Assembly (NCBI RefSeq): GCF_032118995.1
Contig: NC_092654.1
Location: forward strand, 1,054,001-1,118,000
Length of the DNA stretch: 64,000 bases
Direction of reading: 5' to 3'
From: Asterias amurensis
Taxonomy: Eukaryota; Echinodermata; Asteroidea; Forcipulatida; Asteriidae
Part shown: positions 13,449 to 26,000 of the stretch, piece by piece
How positions within the stretch are numbered: the first letter of the stretch is position 1
Layout of the letters: each line of letters opens with the position of its first letter
Translations under genes and position numbers: made by a program
The notes under the pieces: generated by a model
What the model was told of the DNA's origin: nothing
Databases searched by the model: none
Seen by the model: the letters and a program-made list of their open reading frames with translations, nothing else

Positions 13449-13522
13449 TTTATAGACCCCCCCCCCCTATACTCTTTATAGACCCCCCCCCCTATACTCT
13501 TTATAGACCCCCCCCCCCCCTA
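13449..13522. repeat. C-tract ladder, about 25-bp unit, three copies
   Basis: Three copies of TTTATAGAC followed by 10-13 C residues and CTATACTC stand in tandem; the C tracts are 13457-13467, 13483-13492 and 13508-13520. They end about 55 bases before the OLA1 3' splice site at 13575. The minus strand carries the matching G tracts. Confidence 0.85.
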
Positions 13523-13589
13523 TATTCTGTGTATGACTTTAAATTCCCACAGTATTTGTTTTTCTTTGTCTGCAGCTCGAGAGTGAAAA

Positions 13590-16500
13590 ATGCCTCCAAA
13601 GAAGAAGCAAGAAGTCAAGCTCCCTCCTCTTATTGGTCGAGTTGGGACATCTCTGAAGTGTGGTATTCTAGGATTGCCAAATGTTGGGTAAGAAAAATGC
13701 TGGTTTCAAACAAAATTGTTGTTTTTGACTGTACTGTTCACAACTTTGGCTTACTGGAAAAAGTTTCAGACAAGCAGTGAAGTATCTACATACAATGTCA
13801 ATTTGTCTTGGATTGTTTTACAAGCAATTTTTTTATTTTCTTCAAATGCGTGAAACCATTTCTGGCCTTTTAAGAAACTTACCCCCCCCCAACTGAGCAG
13901 GACACTACCGTATAAAAACAAACATGGATCTTTTCTCTATACTCCAATTGTTCAAAGGAGGGCAAACAAATTTGCTTCTTTATTTGTTGTTACATTTTCT
14001 TTTTTATATAATTTTTTTCTTACAGAAAATCAACATTTTTCAATGTTCTAACTAAAAGTCAAGCTGCAGCAGAAAACTTCCCATTTTGTACCATCGGTAA
14101 GAAATAAGAATATTATCCCTTACAAATACACACAATTGCATACAGTAGGGTGGATTGTGCATGTTTCAAATAATTATTATTAGCAGGCCTAGTAGAAGTT
14201 TGTAAAATAAATAAATCACATTTTGGTAAAACTCTTTTTTTAATATTTTTTATGTGTTGGTCAGGGTTCCTTTTCATATTTTGAGAGAACCCTGTGAAAT
14301 ATCTGTTCATAATTGCTTTGGTGACTTTGTTTCTTTGCTGCGTCATTTTGAAAAACAACCCAATCTTGGTCCTAAATGTAATGTCAATGGTGTAATATTA
14401 AATCAAGTGTGAAGAGTTGTTTTGTTGAGACAAGTTGTGATGACTGATAATATAATTTTATTGACTGACATTATTTTATTCTCTTTCATGTACTGTTGCT
14501 GTTTCCTGGAATCTTTGTGAGCAGAACCTAATGAAAATAAGTATACACATATTCTCATCCTACTTAATAATTTGAGCTTTACAAAAACCACTAATTGTCT
14601 GTGGGATTTTATTGCAGGATGTAATCCAATATACATTGAACACAAGAGGGTGCTTTTGTTTGCCACTTTTCGTTGCTCCATTATTGCTTTGTTGTGAATG
14701 AAACCTCTAAGGCCCAATTTCATAAAGCTTTTAATCAGATAATTTTGCTTAGTAAGTTTCATTGTTAAGCAAGAATTGAGTCAAGTACCAGTTTCGGCAA
14801 CGTAAACTGTATGGTGTTTTGGCCGGGTTGAACCTATTCCTGCTAAGCAATATATTTATGTGCTTAGCAAGTTTTTATGACTTATTGCTCAGTTGGGTAT
14901 TATGTGATGGACTGAAGGTTTTATCAAAAATGTATGTTTGTTTTGTTTTAGGTACATAGGGTACCAGTACCAGATGAGAGGTTTGACTTTCTTTGTGAGT
15001 TCCACAAGCCTTTAAGGTAAGACTTCAGTAATTACCATATCCCATAAAAGAGTGGTGACGAGGTCTTAAACTCCTGACCGCGGGAATACCTTGCAAGGTT
15101 TTTAACTTCTAAATATTGCCTCCTCTTAATAACCAATGTGAATGGATATACTGTCACAGGTATTTACGAAAACATATGAGCCAGAAAAGCTTTCAAATAT
15201 GTGTTTTGTTTAATCCTTACAGCAAAGTACCAGCGTTCCTCCATGTGACTGACATTGCTGGCTTGGTCAAGGGCGCCCATGAGGGCCAGGGTCTTGGTAA
15301 CGCCTTCTTATCCCATGTCAGTGCCTGTGATGCACTCTTTCATCTCTCAAGTAAGTTGAGAGCTGTTTCTTACTTTTTGGACATGGTCTTCTGAATTGAT
15401 GTTATTACCTGGGCCCAATTTCATAAAGCTGTCAAGCAGAAAGGCTGCTCAGCAAATTTCTTTGCTAAGCCAAAAACTAGGTGGGACACCAGTTGCAACA
15501 ATGCAAACTTAATGGAATTTTGGCTGGTAACCAGTTTCTGCTAAGCAGGACTTTTCTTTGCTTGCTTACAGGCTTTATGAAATTGGCTCAGGTGTGTTGA
15601 AAACTTGGTGCTGTAAAACTGTATCCAGTAAGGGACAATGTTTACATCTTTTGTTGATATGTTGTTGCTCTTTCTTTGATTGCCTCTCTCTCTCTCTCTC
15701 TCTCTCTAGGGGCGTTTGAAGATGATGATGTTACCCATGTGGAAGGGGATGTGGATCCAGTGAGGGATCTTGCAATCATCTTTGAGGAGCTCCGTCTTAA
15801 AGATGAGAGTATTCTTGAGCAGAGGGTCAAAGACATGGAGAAGAAGACTGCACGAGGGGTTGACAAGAAACTCAAACCAGAATTCGTAAGTCATCATTAT
15901 TTTAATTTTTTATTTTATTTGATGATTTCACATCCAACAGCATTGGCACCAATAACATGATGACTAAGAAACAAGAAGAAATGTTCAGTTTTAGATGTGG
16001 AAGGAAACCCCACCAAATCAGGTAGGGACCTAAACCCAATCCACATGCAAGGCTCCAGTCTGAGGGGGGATTCGAACCGGGGTCCACACAGGTTAAAAGA
16101 CAGGGAAAGAAACCACTGAGTCAACCTGATGTGCAATAATAGTGTTTTAAGTGAGGTGAAACATTGTACTGTCTATCTTTCATTGAATGTAGGCTGGCAT
16201 AGTTTAGCTATCATTATTTCAATGGATGATATCGAATGGTAACACAGTAGGAGGGTTAAATAAAATATCTATCTTTAATTCCTTGATTAAGTATCTGGTA
16301 TACAAAATTGTATTTTGAGTTTTACACCTTTGCAGAAATTAGATTTTCTGCAGGGTTGAGAAAGCACCAAGTCTATAGTGCTTGCTGTGCAAGTGAAATA
16401 AAAAATACTAAAAGACATTGACAAAATGGGGACACCGCCAACATAGGGCTAGATAGCTCAGTTGGTAGAGCGCTGGCGCGTTAATCCGGAGGTCGATGCC

Positions 16501-18970
16501 CACTCTAGTCAATTCTTTGTTCAACCCCAAAAATTAAATATCATTATCATCTACTTTATTATGTTATTGTAATATTTTATTTTTTATTAGGATGCATTGT
16601 TCAAGATTCAGAAACATGTGATCGAGGACAAGAGGCCAATAAGACACAAGGAATGGAACGGAATTGAGGTGAGAACACTCTACTGATAACAATAATACCT
16701 GACCAATGTAGCCCTTCTCACACTTTATCCCTGGAATACTGCCCCTGGGAGGCAACATGAGTTTTTGACCCCACAGTCACCTTGTTGCACTTTTACACGC
16801 TCCCCACCTATGTCCCTATTCTAAGGTGTTCCTTTTGCACGTTTCAAGAATACCCCAGGGTTTTATTGCTCTCTAGAGCAAGGGTGGCCATTCTCCGGGG
16901 TATGCCAGATTTTTTTCTTACAACTTTCTCATGACTCCAATGACCAAGTGAAGTGCGCTTCATTTTTCAGAGGTTTATAACTTCTTGAATCTTAGGTATG
17001 GATAGTGGTCTTTGACACTTTAACAATGTTGTCCATTTCCTTGAACAGATTGAGGTACTCAACAAGCACATGCTGTTCACTGCTAAACCAATGATCTATC
17101 TGGTCAATCTATCAGAGAGGGACTACATAAGAAAGAAGAATAAATGGTAAGATGAGAATAGAAATCATCAAATGACTCGCCATGAACCTGCGACACTTGG
17201 ATTCTAATTAATCTCAAACCAAAAGTGACAATGAAATCCCAATCTGACTCTGCAATAGTGAGATCCCAATCCAACTGGCTGATAGTGAGTGAGATCAGAA
17301 TATCTTCAGTGATATTAATATATTTTAATCTCATGGATACTTGATCATTACCCAACTCGAGTGATAATGAGGTCCCAACCTTACTTATTGAGCTCATAAT
17401 TCCGCTGTGTTGGGGTACTGAATTCCCATTTGCAATAACTGTTTAATGAGACCTATAATCCTACCCAGCGATAGCAAGATCCCAAGCACATTCAGTGGTG
17501 TAGAAATCCCAACCAATCCCCATGGTGTGAGTTCCTAGGTCCACTCGCTCACAGATACAGACAAAGTTGCTTCGTGATAGTGAAATCTTAACCCCGCCTT
17601 ATCCCACTGTTTTTTCCTCTCAGGTTATTAAAGATTAAAGAATGGGTTGATGTGAATGACCCAGGTGCGACAATCATTCCGTTTAGCGCCGCCTTTGAGA
17701 ACAAAGTCTTTGACATGGATGAAGCTGAGAAGAAAGCTTTCTTCGAAGAGTCCAAGGTCACAAGGTCAGTATATCTGTGTGTCCTTCTTGGAGTATTTTT
17801 GACTGGTTGTTTGTTTGGTTAATATATCTTTGATAAAATCACCCTCAGAATAATATTTGTTTTTAAATGTGTATGTGTATTTTGTAGTCGACTAACTGTG
17901 ATCTTATAGATGTATTTCAAGACAGTAATTTCAAAAATACTCAGTGCAAAATCTATACTTTATTATGAGTCAAACTTTTATCGAGCAGAGTAAGGAAACC
18001 ATGTACAATGTAATTAGAACTCCTGATCATTTTATTTATCGCAGTGCTCTGAACAAGATCATAACAACAGGCTATAAAGCACTACAGCTGATGTACTTCT
18101 TTACTGCAGGGCATGATGAAGTCAGGGCATGGACAATACAGGTCAGAGATTTGATTAGATTAGAAAATATTTGTTTTGGTTTGTTGTCATTGATCTACAA
18201 GTATACATTTATTAATCAAAAGCCAGGGTTGTAACGTGTTTCGTCAGAGGATGATTTAATTTGAAATCATTGTTATTGGACGTTTGTTATTTTCTTAAGC
18301 AATCTTTATCTGTTTATCTTAATTGCTAAGTGTAAATTTGTAGCCATTTTATTATTATTATTATTACCAGCACTGGTTTAATTGTTGTTGGGCCTAGCAT
18401 AGCTTACAACTCTCAGTAACCGAGGCAATGAAAGTTTATTTGTTCTTTACAGAGAGACACTAAGGCCCCTCAAGCTGCTGGAAAAATCCACACCGATTTT
18501 GAGAAAGGTTTTATCATGGCTGACGTCATGAAGTTTAATGACTTCAAAGAGCTAGGCACTGAAAATGATGTCAAAGTGAGTGTCTTTCATTCTTGCTTAT
18601 CACCATTTTTGAAAAAGGATTGAACTTGAATGCTTTAAATGAATGTTTTTTATGTGTCATTGTAAATTAATATTTGTCAAAACTTTTGTTAGGGTTGACA
18701 ATAAAAGATCCTTTATCTCTGTACCTCGTCTTTACATCTCTCGGTCAACAAAATGAGTGGATGGAAAATAGTAACATTGCTTTTATGATCAACAATTCAA
18801 ACTGTTGACTATTACCCAATGTGTTATTGAACTGTCGTTATTATTTTAATTACTTTTTTTAGGCTGCTGGGAAGTATCGACAACAGGGAAGGAATTACGT
18901 CGTGGAGGACGGTGATATTATTCATTTTAAATTCAATGCTGGAGCAGGATTGAGCGATAAGAAGAAGTAG
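13590..18970 (+). CDS. OLA1: Obg-like ATPase 1 (OLA1/YchF family)
   Basis: OLA1 is a cytosolic P-loop ATPase of the Obg/YchF family that associates with ribosomes and eIF2. Coding exons: 13590-13687, 14026-14096, 14525-14540, 14960-15016, 15223-15350, 15710-15885, 16591-16668, 17049-17146, 17624-17764, 18045-18141, 18453-18575, 18863-18970. Together they give exactly 396 aa, the human length. The P-loop is GLPNVGKST (28-36), G3 is DIAGLVKG (91-98), and NLSE (228-231) replaces the GTPase NKxD motif, as expected for ATP preference. The C-terminal TGS domain spans about 303-388, with [14 protein letters not shown] and [20 protein letters not shown]-containing 3' splice site at 13575 shows that transcription starts further upstream. 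The 16-nt third exon is needed for frame. AATAAA at 18986-18991 lies only 16 bases past the stop, so a later signal may be used. Confidence 0.96.
14525..14540 (+). other. OLA1: 16-nt microexon of OLA1
   Basis: Exon 2 ends in phase 1 after CTI and exon 4 begins with one leftover base before VPVPDERF. The family has DPNESR between them. A 16-base segment preceded by TTTGTGAGCAG and followed by GTATAC fills the gap exactly, encoding E-P-N-E-N-K (residues 57-62). Without it the frame is lost. Confidence 0.88.
14711..14899. repeat. dispersed repeat, GGCCCAATTTCATAAAGC family, copy 1
   Basis: It opens with GGCCCAATTTCATAAAGC and contains repeated GCTTAGCAA/GCTAAGCA motifs and an internal GTACCAGTTTCGGCAACG. 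It lies in OLA1 intron 3. Its layout matches 15411-15590. Confidence 0.6.
15411..15590. mobile_element. foldback element, GGGCCCAATTTCATAAAG family, copy 2
   Basis: The left end GGGCCCAATTTCATAAAGC and right end GCTTTATGAAATTGGCTC are inverted copies. Inside are GCTAAGCA motifs and an ACCAGTTGCAACAATG block. It lies in OLA1 intron 5. More diverged relatives occur near 33490-33690, 42371-42470 and 59205-59345. Confidence 0.65.
15685..15707 (+). repeat. (CT)n microsatellite acting as pyrimidine tract
   Basis: About eleven CT dinucleotides end directly in the AG that precedes OLA1 exon 6 (starts 15710). The microsatellite is therefore also the pyrimidine tract of this 3' splice site. Confidence 0.85.
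16434..16540 (+). mobile_element. tRNA-derived SINE, copy 1
   Basis: It contains TAGCTCAGTTGGTAGAGCGC, a D-arm/A-box of tRNA type, then GTTAATCCGGAGGTCG, and ends in AATTCTTTGTTCAACCCC. The anticodon stem is weak and there is no paired acceptor stem, so it is a SINE head and not a working tRNA. It lies in OLA1 intron 6. Related copies are at 46922-46990 and 54674-54790. Confidence 0.75.
17165..17600. repeat. degenerate tandem repeat in OLA1 intron 8
   Basis: Loose repeats of a GTGAGATCCCAATCC-like phrase, often with TGATAGTGA, recur at uneven spacing of roughly 35-60 bases. This looks like an old, decayed minisatellite. Confidence 0.4.
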
Positions 18971-21900
18971 AGAAGCCATAAAGAAAATAAATATTAAGAA
19001 ATCACCATCGCAACAAGATGTCTGAAGAAGCCGACAAGATTCAGTAGTTTTTTTAATCTGCAGAAAGTACTGTTTTTTTGTATCTTTAATGAATTTGTTG
19101 TGTCGATTATCAAGAACTTTGACTGTTTCTTAAGAAAGAAAAACATTACTCGTACAAATATTTTCTTTTCATTTTCAGCATCTTCAATGAAATATATCTT
19201 TAAACACATTAGGATTTTCTCTGAGCTGAATCATGTGCCATTATTTGCTTAAAAACATGATATTTGCGGTGTGGCCAAGCAAGCAAAAATGTGGTGTTTA
19301 GTACTTAACCACTGGGAGTCTGGAAGGACTGATTTATCTGTTTCAGGATTTGTTTATTCTCACTGATCAGCCATCTTAGATGGAATACAAATTCACTAAT
19401 CAATTATAAACAATAGAGGACGGTATAACAAGTCTACAATATTGTTGAAGCTTTCCAATACAATATTTCCTCATAGATGTGTAAAGGAGTAAAGAGATAA
19501 TTAATTTTCAAGGATGTACCTACTTAAGGAACTGTTTGGTTGTTTCTATTCGGGTAGCTCCCGGAAGTTTTCGGAAACGTGTCTGTTTGGACTTGTTAAA
19601 ACACGCTCCAACTTTGTGGTTATAATTAGTGGTTGAGTTCGAGTTATACAGAGCATCACATGCAATGAAAATTATGAACAATTATGAGGGTTTGGGGTAT
19701 TGTCTGGTTAATTGAACTTACACGTTATTTCAGAGTTTTTCAAAATTATCACCTTTTTATCTTGTGAAGAACCTCTGACCTGTCATTGTTTTTTATCTTA
19801 CAAAATGCCATAATATCAGTTAGAGATGTGCAATTTCAAATTGTTTTAGAACTCATTGTTTTCAACTTATGCGAATTTCCTTTTGGAGAAAATCCATTTG
19901 AAAGTTTCCATGAGGGTGTTCCCTTTTGTGTTATGTTCCCATTGGTTGAAATTTCTTTTCAATGCTTTCCCAGAATCCACTTTGCGAATTCAGAAAAACA
20001 ATTCAGTGTTTAAGAAAATGAAAACAATCAAGATGTGATTTCAAAATGGTTTCTGTTTGTAGGTCAGCTCTCGTAAAAACAATAATAAATTCTGACCTTT
20101 GGTATTTAGTTGGCTATGTCAGACAAGAGATTTATTTTTCTTGGGGCGAATAAATGAATGAAATGACAAATAGGATTGTGTATATTTATTGTAATGTTTT
20201 TGTGTGCTTTGGGGGTCGGTTGTTTTACTCTGAAAAAGCGCACCTGGTTAACATTTTCTCAAATTTAGTTGGTTTGTTTTTATTAAATATTTGATGTAAA
20301 TCGGTCGTCTTTATTGAAATTGTCATCTTTTTAAATCAAAATACCAATTGAAAAATGTGTCCAAGGGATTACCACTGGACCGAAAGTGAAAGAATTTGCC
20401 GTTACGTCAACCAGTCCTCGGTGCTTTCAGTAAACACTGTATGCAAGAAGTGGGCGTTTGTTATTCTTGAAGGGCACTACTTTTCTTAAATAATTAAACC
20501 TTGGGGGCGGGTGCGGTTGGGTCATTACGTAACACGAAGCCATATACCCGCCCACCCTATAGGGTTCAGCGGCAATAAGTCTAGACCTCGAGATCTGACT
20601 CGTCCATCTTGAAGATGCCTCCTGACCAAGTCGGTTCTCAAGTTGCCCTCGAGCCGAACAATACGGACCCCTGCTGGGCCGAGCTTCAAATAGATAATTT
20701 ACTTGTAAAGCAAAATAAGATACCACAATACAAATGGTGATGTGTAGTGGTATTACGTAACTTCAGAGTTTCACTTTTGATTCCTCGATCATTTCTGCTG
20801 ACAGAACAGAAGTTAAATAAAATGTGTGAAAACTGTAAAAGTTGTATGAAACTTGCTGTGCATCCAGGGGCAAGAAAATGCTATGTGTACTAAAATAAAA
20901 TCGGCCATCGAGAAAGTCCCGGCTAGAGTCGAAACGTCATCGGGCCCATTTGTTTTTAAAGTGCTGATTGGCCTTTTGTTTGAAAGGTTTTGACAACGTT
21001 TTTTTTCCCACAAGATAAACAATTGTATTAATTTTCTGCTCGTGTTTGTTTTGTTCTTTCGCTTGATGTTAGTGACGTTTGGGGTTTTTTGTTTCATTTT
21101 TTATATGTAAGCAAATTAGGTATGAAATTTCACAATCTCTTCAGCTATAATTTTCCTCATTCAATCTACAAAGACCTCTTTTTATCTTGAATAGTTTGCC
21201 ATTACAACGAAAAAACCCGAGACGTAACATTTCTTCACGGACGGTCACTCAGCACTAGGTGCTCGTTGCAGAAGTTCATGGTTCAGTAGGCCGCCGGTGC
21301 GTCGGATCCGCTAAACCCCCTTTATAGTGTCCGCCCACACGACCGCCTTAATGTCCCTTGTGTACACCCTAATGGGCGGAACGTCGTTAGGTCGGGTTGT
21401 CTTTATTGTGTTCATATATGGGACACGCGGCGCGATACTTCACGAATCTCACTCAGCTGGGTGACAAGTGTGAAAGTATGATTGTTTTTAACATAACGGT
21501 TTAAAAACAGCCAGCCTATATGTTGAATTCCCGTGCTTTGTGAGCAAAAACAGCTTGTCCTTTTTACCCATGCTGACATTTAAACCATTTTAAACGATGG
21601 TCACGGGCTGGACAGATGATCTTTATGTAAAACCATCAGCCCCTGTTGGTTGGCGCTAGTGGACACCCTGCTCGTGACCAGGCAGTGAGGCGGTACATCA
21701 AAGACATAGTGGGCGGCATCGTCAAAGAGAAAAGCGACCCCCATAGTGCACCCTTGGGTACACTAGTGCAAATTACCTGGCAACAAATTTTAATTGCCAA
21801 CAATTCTTAGTTCTCCTCTGGACCGGAGATGTATATTGGGTTCACGTTGACTACACGACAGCAGGCCTACCACTTGTTGATATGGTGTGTTCGGTTGGTT

Positions 21901-23061
21901 AAGAATTGAAAGTAATTGGAACGAATTTCCTGTGAATAAATTAAGTGTTAACGACATTGGTCATCGCCTATAGTTTTCATTTTAATTCATAAATAAAAGT
22001 CAACAACTTGTGTGGCTCCCTTAGAATTTAAGATATGCATTTAACTATGTAAAATGTACAATGGAAGCATTCATTCTAACTCAACTAAATATACATATAC
22101 ATGTACCATGGTTAGCTTTCAATGTGGGTTTTCGTGGCCTATATATATTTTTCTCTGACTAAATTTGTTTGGATTTTCTGACAGGAAATTCATCATGTCC
22201 TTCCTTCCCCTAATGGTGAAAAACTTAATTGAAAACATGAATTTTTCAAAACATTTAATCGTGCATAACGGACAATGAAAGTGATCATTTTAGTTTCTAC
22301 AAAAGACGAGTTTTTCTACATTCAAATGAAATAATTATATTTTATGCCGCCCAGCCGTCGGGACGCCTCGGTGTTGACAAAGTAATTCATAAAGCAATGT
22401 CACCGTTTCTACACGCCCTAAATGACCTCTGACATTTTGCACATAAAACACCCTTATAAATTATGCCAATTTACACCAGTTAGCTGTCATTATCATTCTA
22501 TAAATAGGGTTTATTCGAGCAAGTGTATTGTAACGATATTGTCCTATGTATTTTAAGACTGATATAGACAAATTAAGAGGTAAAACTTATTGGTTCAGTG
22601 CTCGGTAGATCCAAAACGGTTTCGGCAAATGCCTTTGAAGTCTGGATGTTGGGCCGCCCCGGTCACTAGCCGTCAATCACTTGCCTTGCCAAGCGCACTA
22701 TTTACAGCGCTACTCCGCCATGTTTGACAGTACGCGTCAAAAGTAGTTTTAAATACGAGATATTTTTTGAGGTAATCATAAAGTGCGTCAAAAATAACTT
22801 ATTTTATTGACTAAGTCGTATGTAGCCCCACAAAATAAATGATAAAAGTTACAACTAGTGGAATAAATTGCATGAAATAAGCTAAAATAACAGCGCGTAT
22901 TAATATTTTCCTTAATGAGTGTAAACAGTCAACCTGCATGCCCAACTGGCGTGGTCCCATGTACAGCCCATGTACAGCGATGCAATTTTTATTCATGTCT
23001 TGTCTGGGAAGTCGCTATTTTAAAACAAATTGTCCATCGAAAGAACGATAAATTGGGCAAA
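18971..23061. other. OLA1 3' flank and Sp-gene upstream region
   Basis: AATAAA at 18986-18991, and others further on, could end the OLA1 message. From about 20500 the sequence becomes locally GC-rich. It has a GC-box-like GGGGGCGGGTGCGG near 20503, CGCCCACAC and GGGCGGAACG near 21330-21380, and a YY1-like GCCATGTTTG near 22718. No second gene is recognised. A 41-aa open frame at 20615-20740 has no known relative. Confidence 0.5.
21200..21480. promoter_or_regulatory. CpG-richer block upstream of the Sp gene
   Basis: This block has clearly more CpG than its surroundings and contains GTCCGCCCACAC and GGGCGGAAC, both resembling Sp/KLF sites, plus a TTTATAG motif near 21320. It ends near an AAAGTATGA that could be a 5' splice site of an untranslated first exon. 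Promoter or 5' UTR role is inferred. Confidence 0.35.
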
Positions 23062-26000
23062 ATGTCGACAGCGGCTGTTACAAGAGGACAGTCGGAGTAT
23101 ATTCAACCCTCTACTGCCACACAGGTAAGAAAATATAACACATTGAACCAATTTTTCTGTCATTTTGACTAGATATGTTTGAGTCGTAGGTTTGGCCTAG
23201 TTGACTTCGTTCATAACTTCCGCAACGCTTTATTCACACCCACACGTAAAGCCCGCCCCTTGATCCATCCCGTAGATTTATTGAACAACACAAAAACAGA
23301 AATGTTGCTCTCGTCACCTCTTTGCAGGGAGACAATAGTGGCCAACAGCAGCCATCACCTCTGGCGTTGCTTGCAGCAACTTGTAGTAAGATTGGATCAC
23401 CGCCTGAGGAAGCCGTGAATACTGCAACGACCACAGCCGTCCGGTTTGTTGGGCAGAATCAGGGCTTCCAAGCGGCAGATACACAGATAGGGTTTGTGGG
23501 CGCCAACGGCGTTTTAACCGCCATTCCTCATGTATCTGCACAACAACAACAACAACAGACACAATTCCAGACCATCTCTGCTTTTCCCGTTCAGATTGCC
23601 GCTGCCACTCCTCAGTTACAGCAACAACAGCAGCAGCTCATCGAGACAAACAACACCAGTAAACAATCAGGTACGAATAATGGAACCAATATACTGAATT
23701 GGAACCCACAGTTGCAGCAGCACCACCAAATTATACAGCCATCCCAGCTTTTGACAGCTGCACCTACAAATGCAGCCAACTCGGGTGGTGCATCAGGCAA
23801 TACAGTTCAGTACAACATTATTCCACAGCTTCAGCTAGATGCAGATGGTAACATTATCGCAACTCAGCTAGCGAATGCTATCAACCAATCGCCAACCATC
23901 ATCCGACCAACTGCTGCATCAAACAACTTCACAGGCCTAGCATTGCAAAATGGGCAAATTATACAGACGCAAAACAGCAATATCATGCAAAATATTGCTA
24001 CACCACCGAGGGTGGCCAGTCAGCCCCTCACATTCCAACTGGCTCCGGTGGCTAGCTCAGGGGGTAATATGAACGACCAGCAACAGCAGGTTTACAGCAT
24101 AGTTGCAGCAGCTCCAATGCAGCAAGATTTCACCAATGTAGTGCAGATCCAACCTCAGCAGTTTCAACAGCAGCAGCAGCAGATAGTTGCAGCAGAGCCG
24201 CAGCAGTTGCAAGTAGTTCCCCATCAGCAGCAGCAACAGCAAATTGTGCTTCAACCGCAGCAAGCCAATTCGATACCAGTCGGCATCAGCATGGCTCCTC
24301 AGCAAGTTCAGGTACAGTTGAATTTTTGTATATCATGAAAGAAAAGGTATCTCTATGGTACAGCTTTGAAGTCTTCTAAATTAAAACAATTTAGCCTGTT
24401 AAATTAGAAAAAGGACTTCGCTGTATAAAAAGGTACAGCAAATTTATCTTGTTTCTACTGTTGTTAAAAGTCAAGTAAAAATCCTTCAATCGTAGCAAAT
24501 ATTATTTTGAAAGAATTTGTCCATATCATAAGGGAAGTGGTTCAGTGATTTGTGTCGTAGCACATTTCAGCCATAAGCCATGAAATTATAGTTTTGAGCA
24601 TGTTTTCCTTCTTTTTTAACCATTGACAATTTTTGTTTATATTAAATTTAAAACCACTTGTACTTTTGTTTTGACTTTCAAAGCAGTTACTGTACCTAAT
24701 AATATTTCTCACTCGTCATTTTTATTGTGGTAGATTCAGCAGCCTCAACAGAACTCGGGAACCACAGTAACTATTCAACAACAGCAACCACAACAGATAA
24801 ACATCCAGGCTCGCCCACAACAGCAACAACAGCAGCAGCCTCAGCAACAGCAGCAAAGCTTCACTGTACAGCCTGTTCAGCAGGCATATGCAATCCAACA
24901 AGGACAACCACTGCCGGTCATTAATGCCTCTACCTCAGGGCAACAGACCATTACAATCCCTGCCCAGACAGTCACTGGTCAACAGGGTTTCCAGAACTTC
25001 ATCTTACAACCACAGAACCTAAATGCAGTTCAAACAATCCAATTGCCCGGCCAGCAACAGACGGCGACCATCTTGCCTGGCTCTATCTTTACGACCCTCC
25101 GTTCTCCTAATAACACCATCAACCTTCAAGGGTTACAGATACAGGGGATCAGCATGGCTGGTACAACGTCCCAGCCTCAACAAACTTTAACATCTACGGC
25201 AGGGATGGGGAATACTGGTTCCGTTGCTGGAACACAAACTGTCACAGCCTTACCAAATTTCAGTTTATCAACGGGGAATTTGGTTTCTATGGGAGTGCAG
25301 CTACAGCAGATAAGTAAAGCGGGAGCAGGAAACAACACAAGATCCACTACAGTCACAGGTAGGTTTGAAAAAGCTATTTGATTCATCGGCGATGTTTCAA
25401 TGTCCAGGTTGTTACTTTACTCTACCTGCTCTTAAGTAGGATGTTTAAACTTTGAGGTTTTCAGTAGCACCATGTGTAAATCTCTTTTAAGTAGTGTTGG
25501 TTCTAAAAAGAACTGGTGTTTCTAAAGACTTTTTCATTCTGCTACTGCAAACTTCACTATTAAAAGCGCATGTTTGGCATAATTTATCATCCACAACTGC
25601 AGTGGATGGTATTGAACTGCTAGACACTGACAGTAAAGATCTGCAATACCTTTTGGATGTTGTGGCTTCTTATTAGTTGGTAGTTGATTAGCAGCTTGTG
25701 GGTGTGGCCAGCTGTCAAATGGGCGTTCAATCAACCCTTATTGAGTCGCTCACTTCCATTCACTCCTTCTGACTAATTTGCTTGTCTCCACTTTTCTCCT
25801 GTCCAACTTATTTTGTTAAAATTTGGCCAATACAATTTAATGAAGGCTCACTTATTGTGTTAAAAATAAAACAAAAATTGGAATGGTCTTCCCAAGATTT
25901 CCACATTCCCAAGAAAAGGCTTTGCATCATCTTTATTTAGATATAACATGCAGCGAGTAACGAAAATACAGAACAAACTTATTTTGATGCAGAATATATT

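Larger units (their letters stand above)
9262..13575. other. DAP1 3' flank and OLA1 upstream region
   Basis: A polyadenylation signal AATAAA for DAP1 lies at 9493-9498. The rest is AT-rich and shows no recognisable exon. It holds a foldback element (10167-10301), a run of C near 12240-12249, a second foldback element (13273-13384) and a C-tract ladder (13457-13520). The OLA1 5' UTR exon should lie here, because the first coding exon of OLA1 begins with a 3' splice site at 13575/13576, but I could not identify it. Confidence 0.55.

Noticed and set aside
16447-16520. A functional tRNA gene
   Set aside because: D-arm and box sequences are present, but the anticodon stem is mismatched and there is no acceptor-stem partner. 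The same unit recurs with a SINE-type tail.
22915-23061. Upstream in-frame ATG for the Sp gene adding 49 residues
   Set aside because: The added residues show no similarity to Sp N termini and the ATG at 23062 has a better context. It remains possible if transcription starts above 22915.
23612-24907. Minus-strand leucine- or cysteine-rich open frames
   Set aside because: They are antisense readings of CAG/CAA glutamine codons of the Sp gene.
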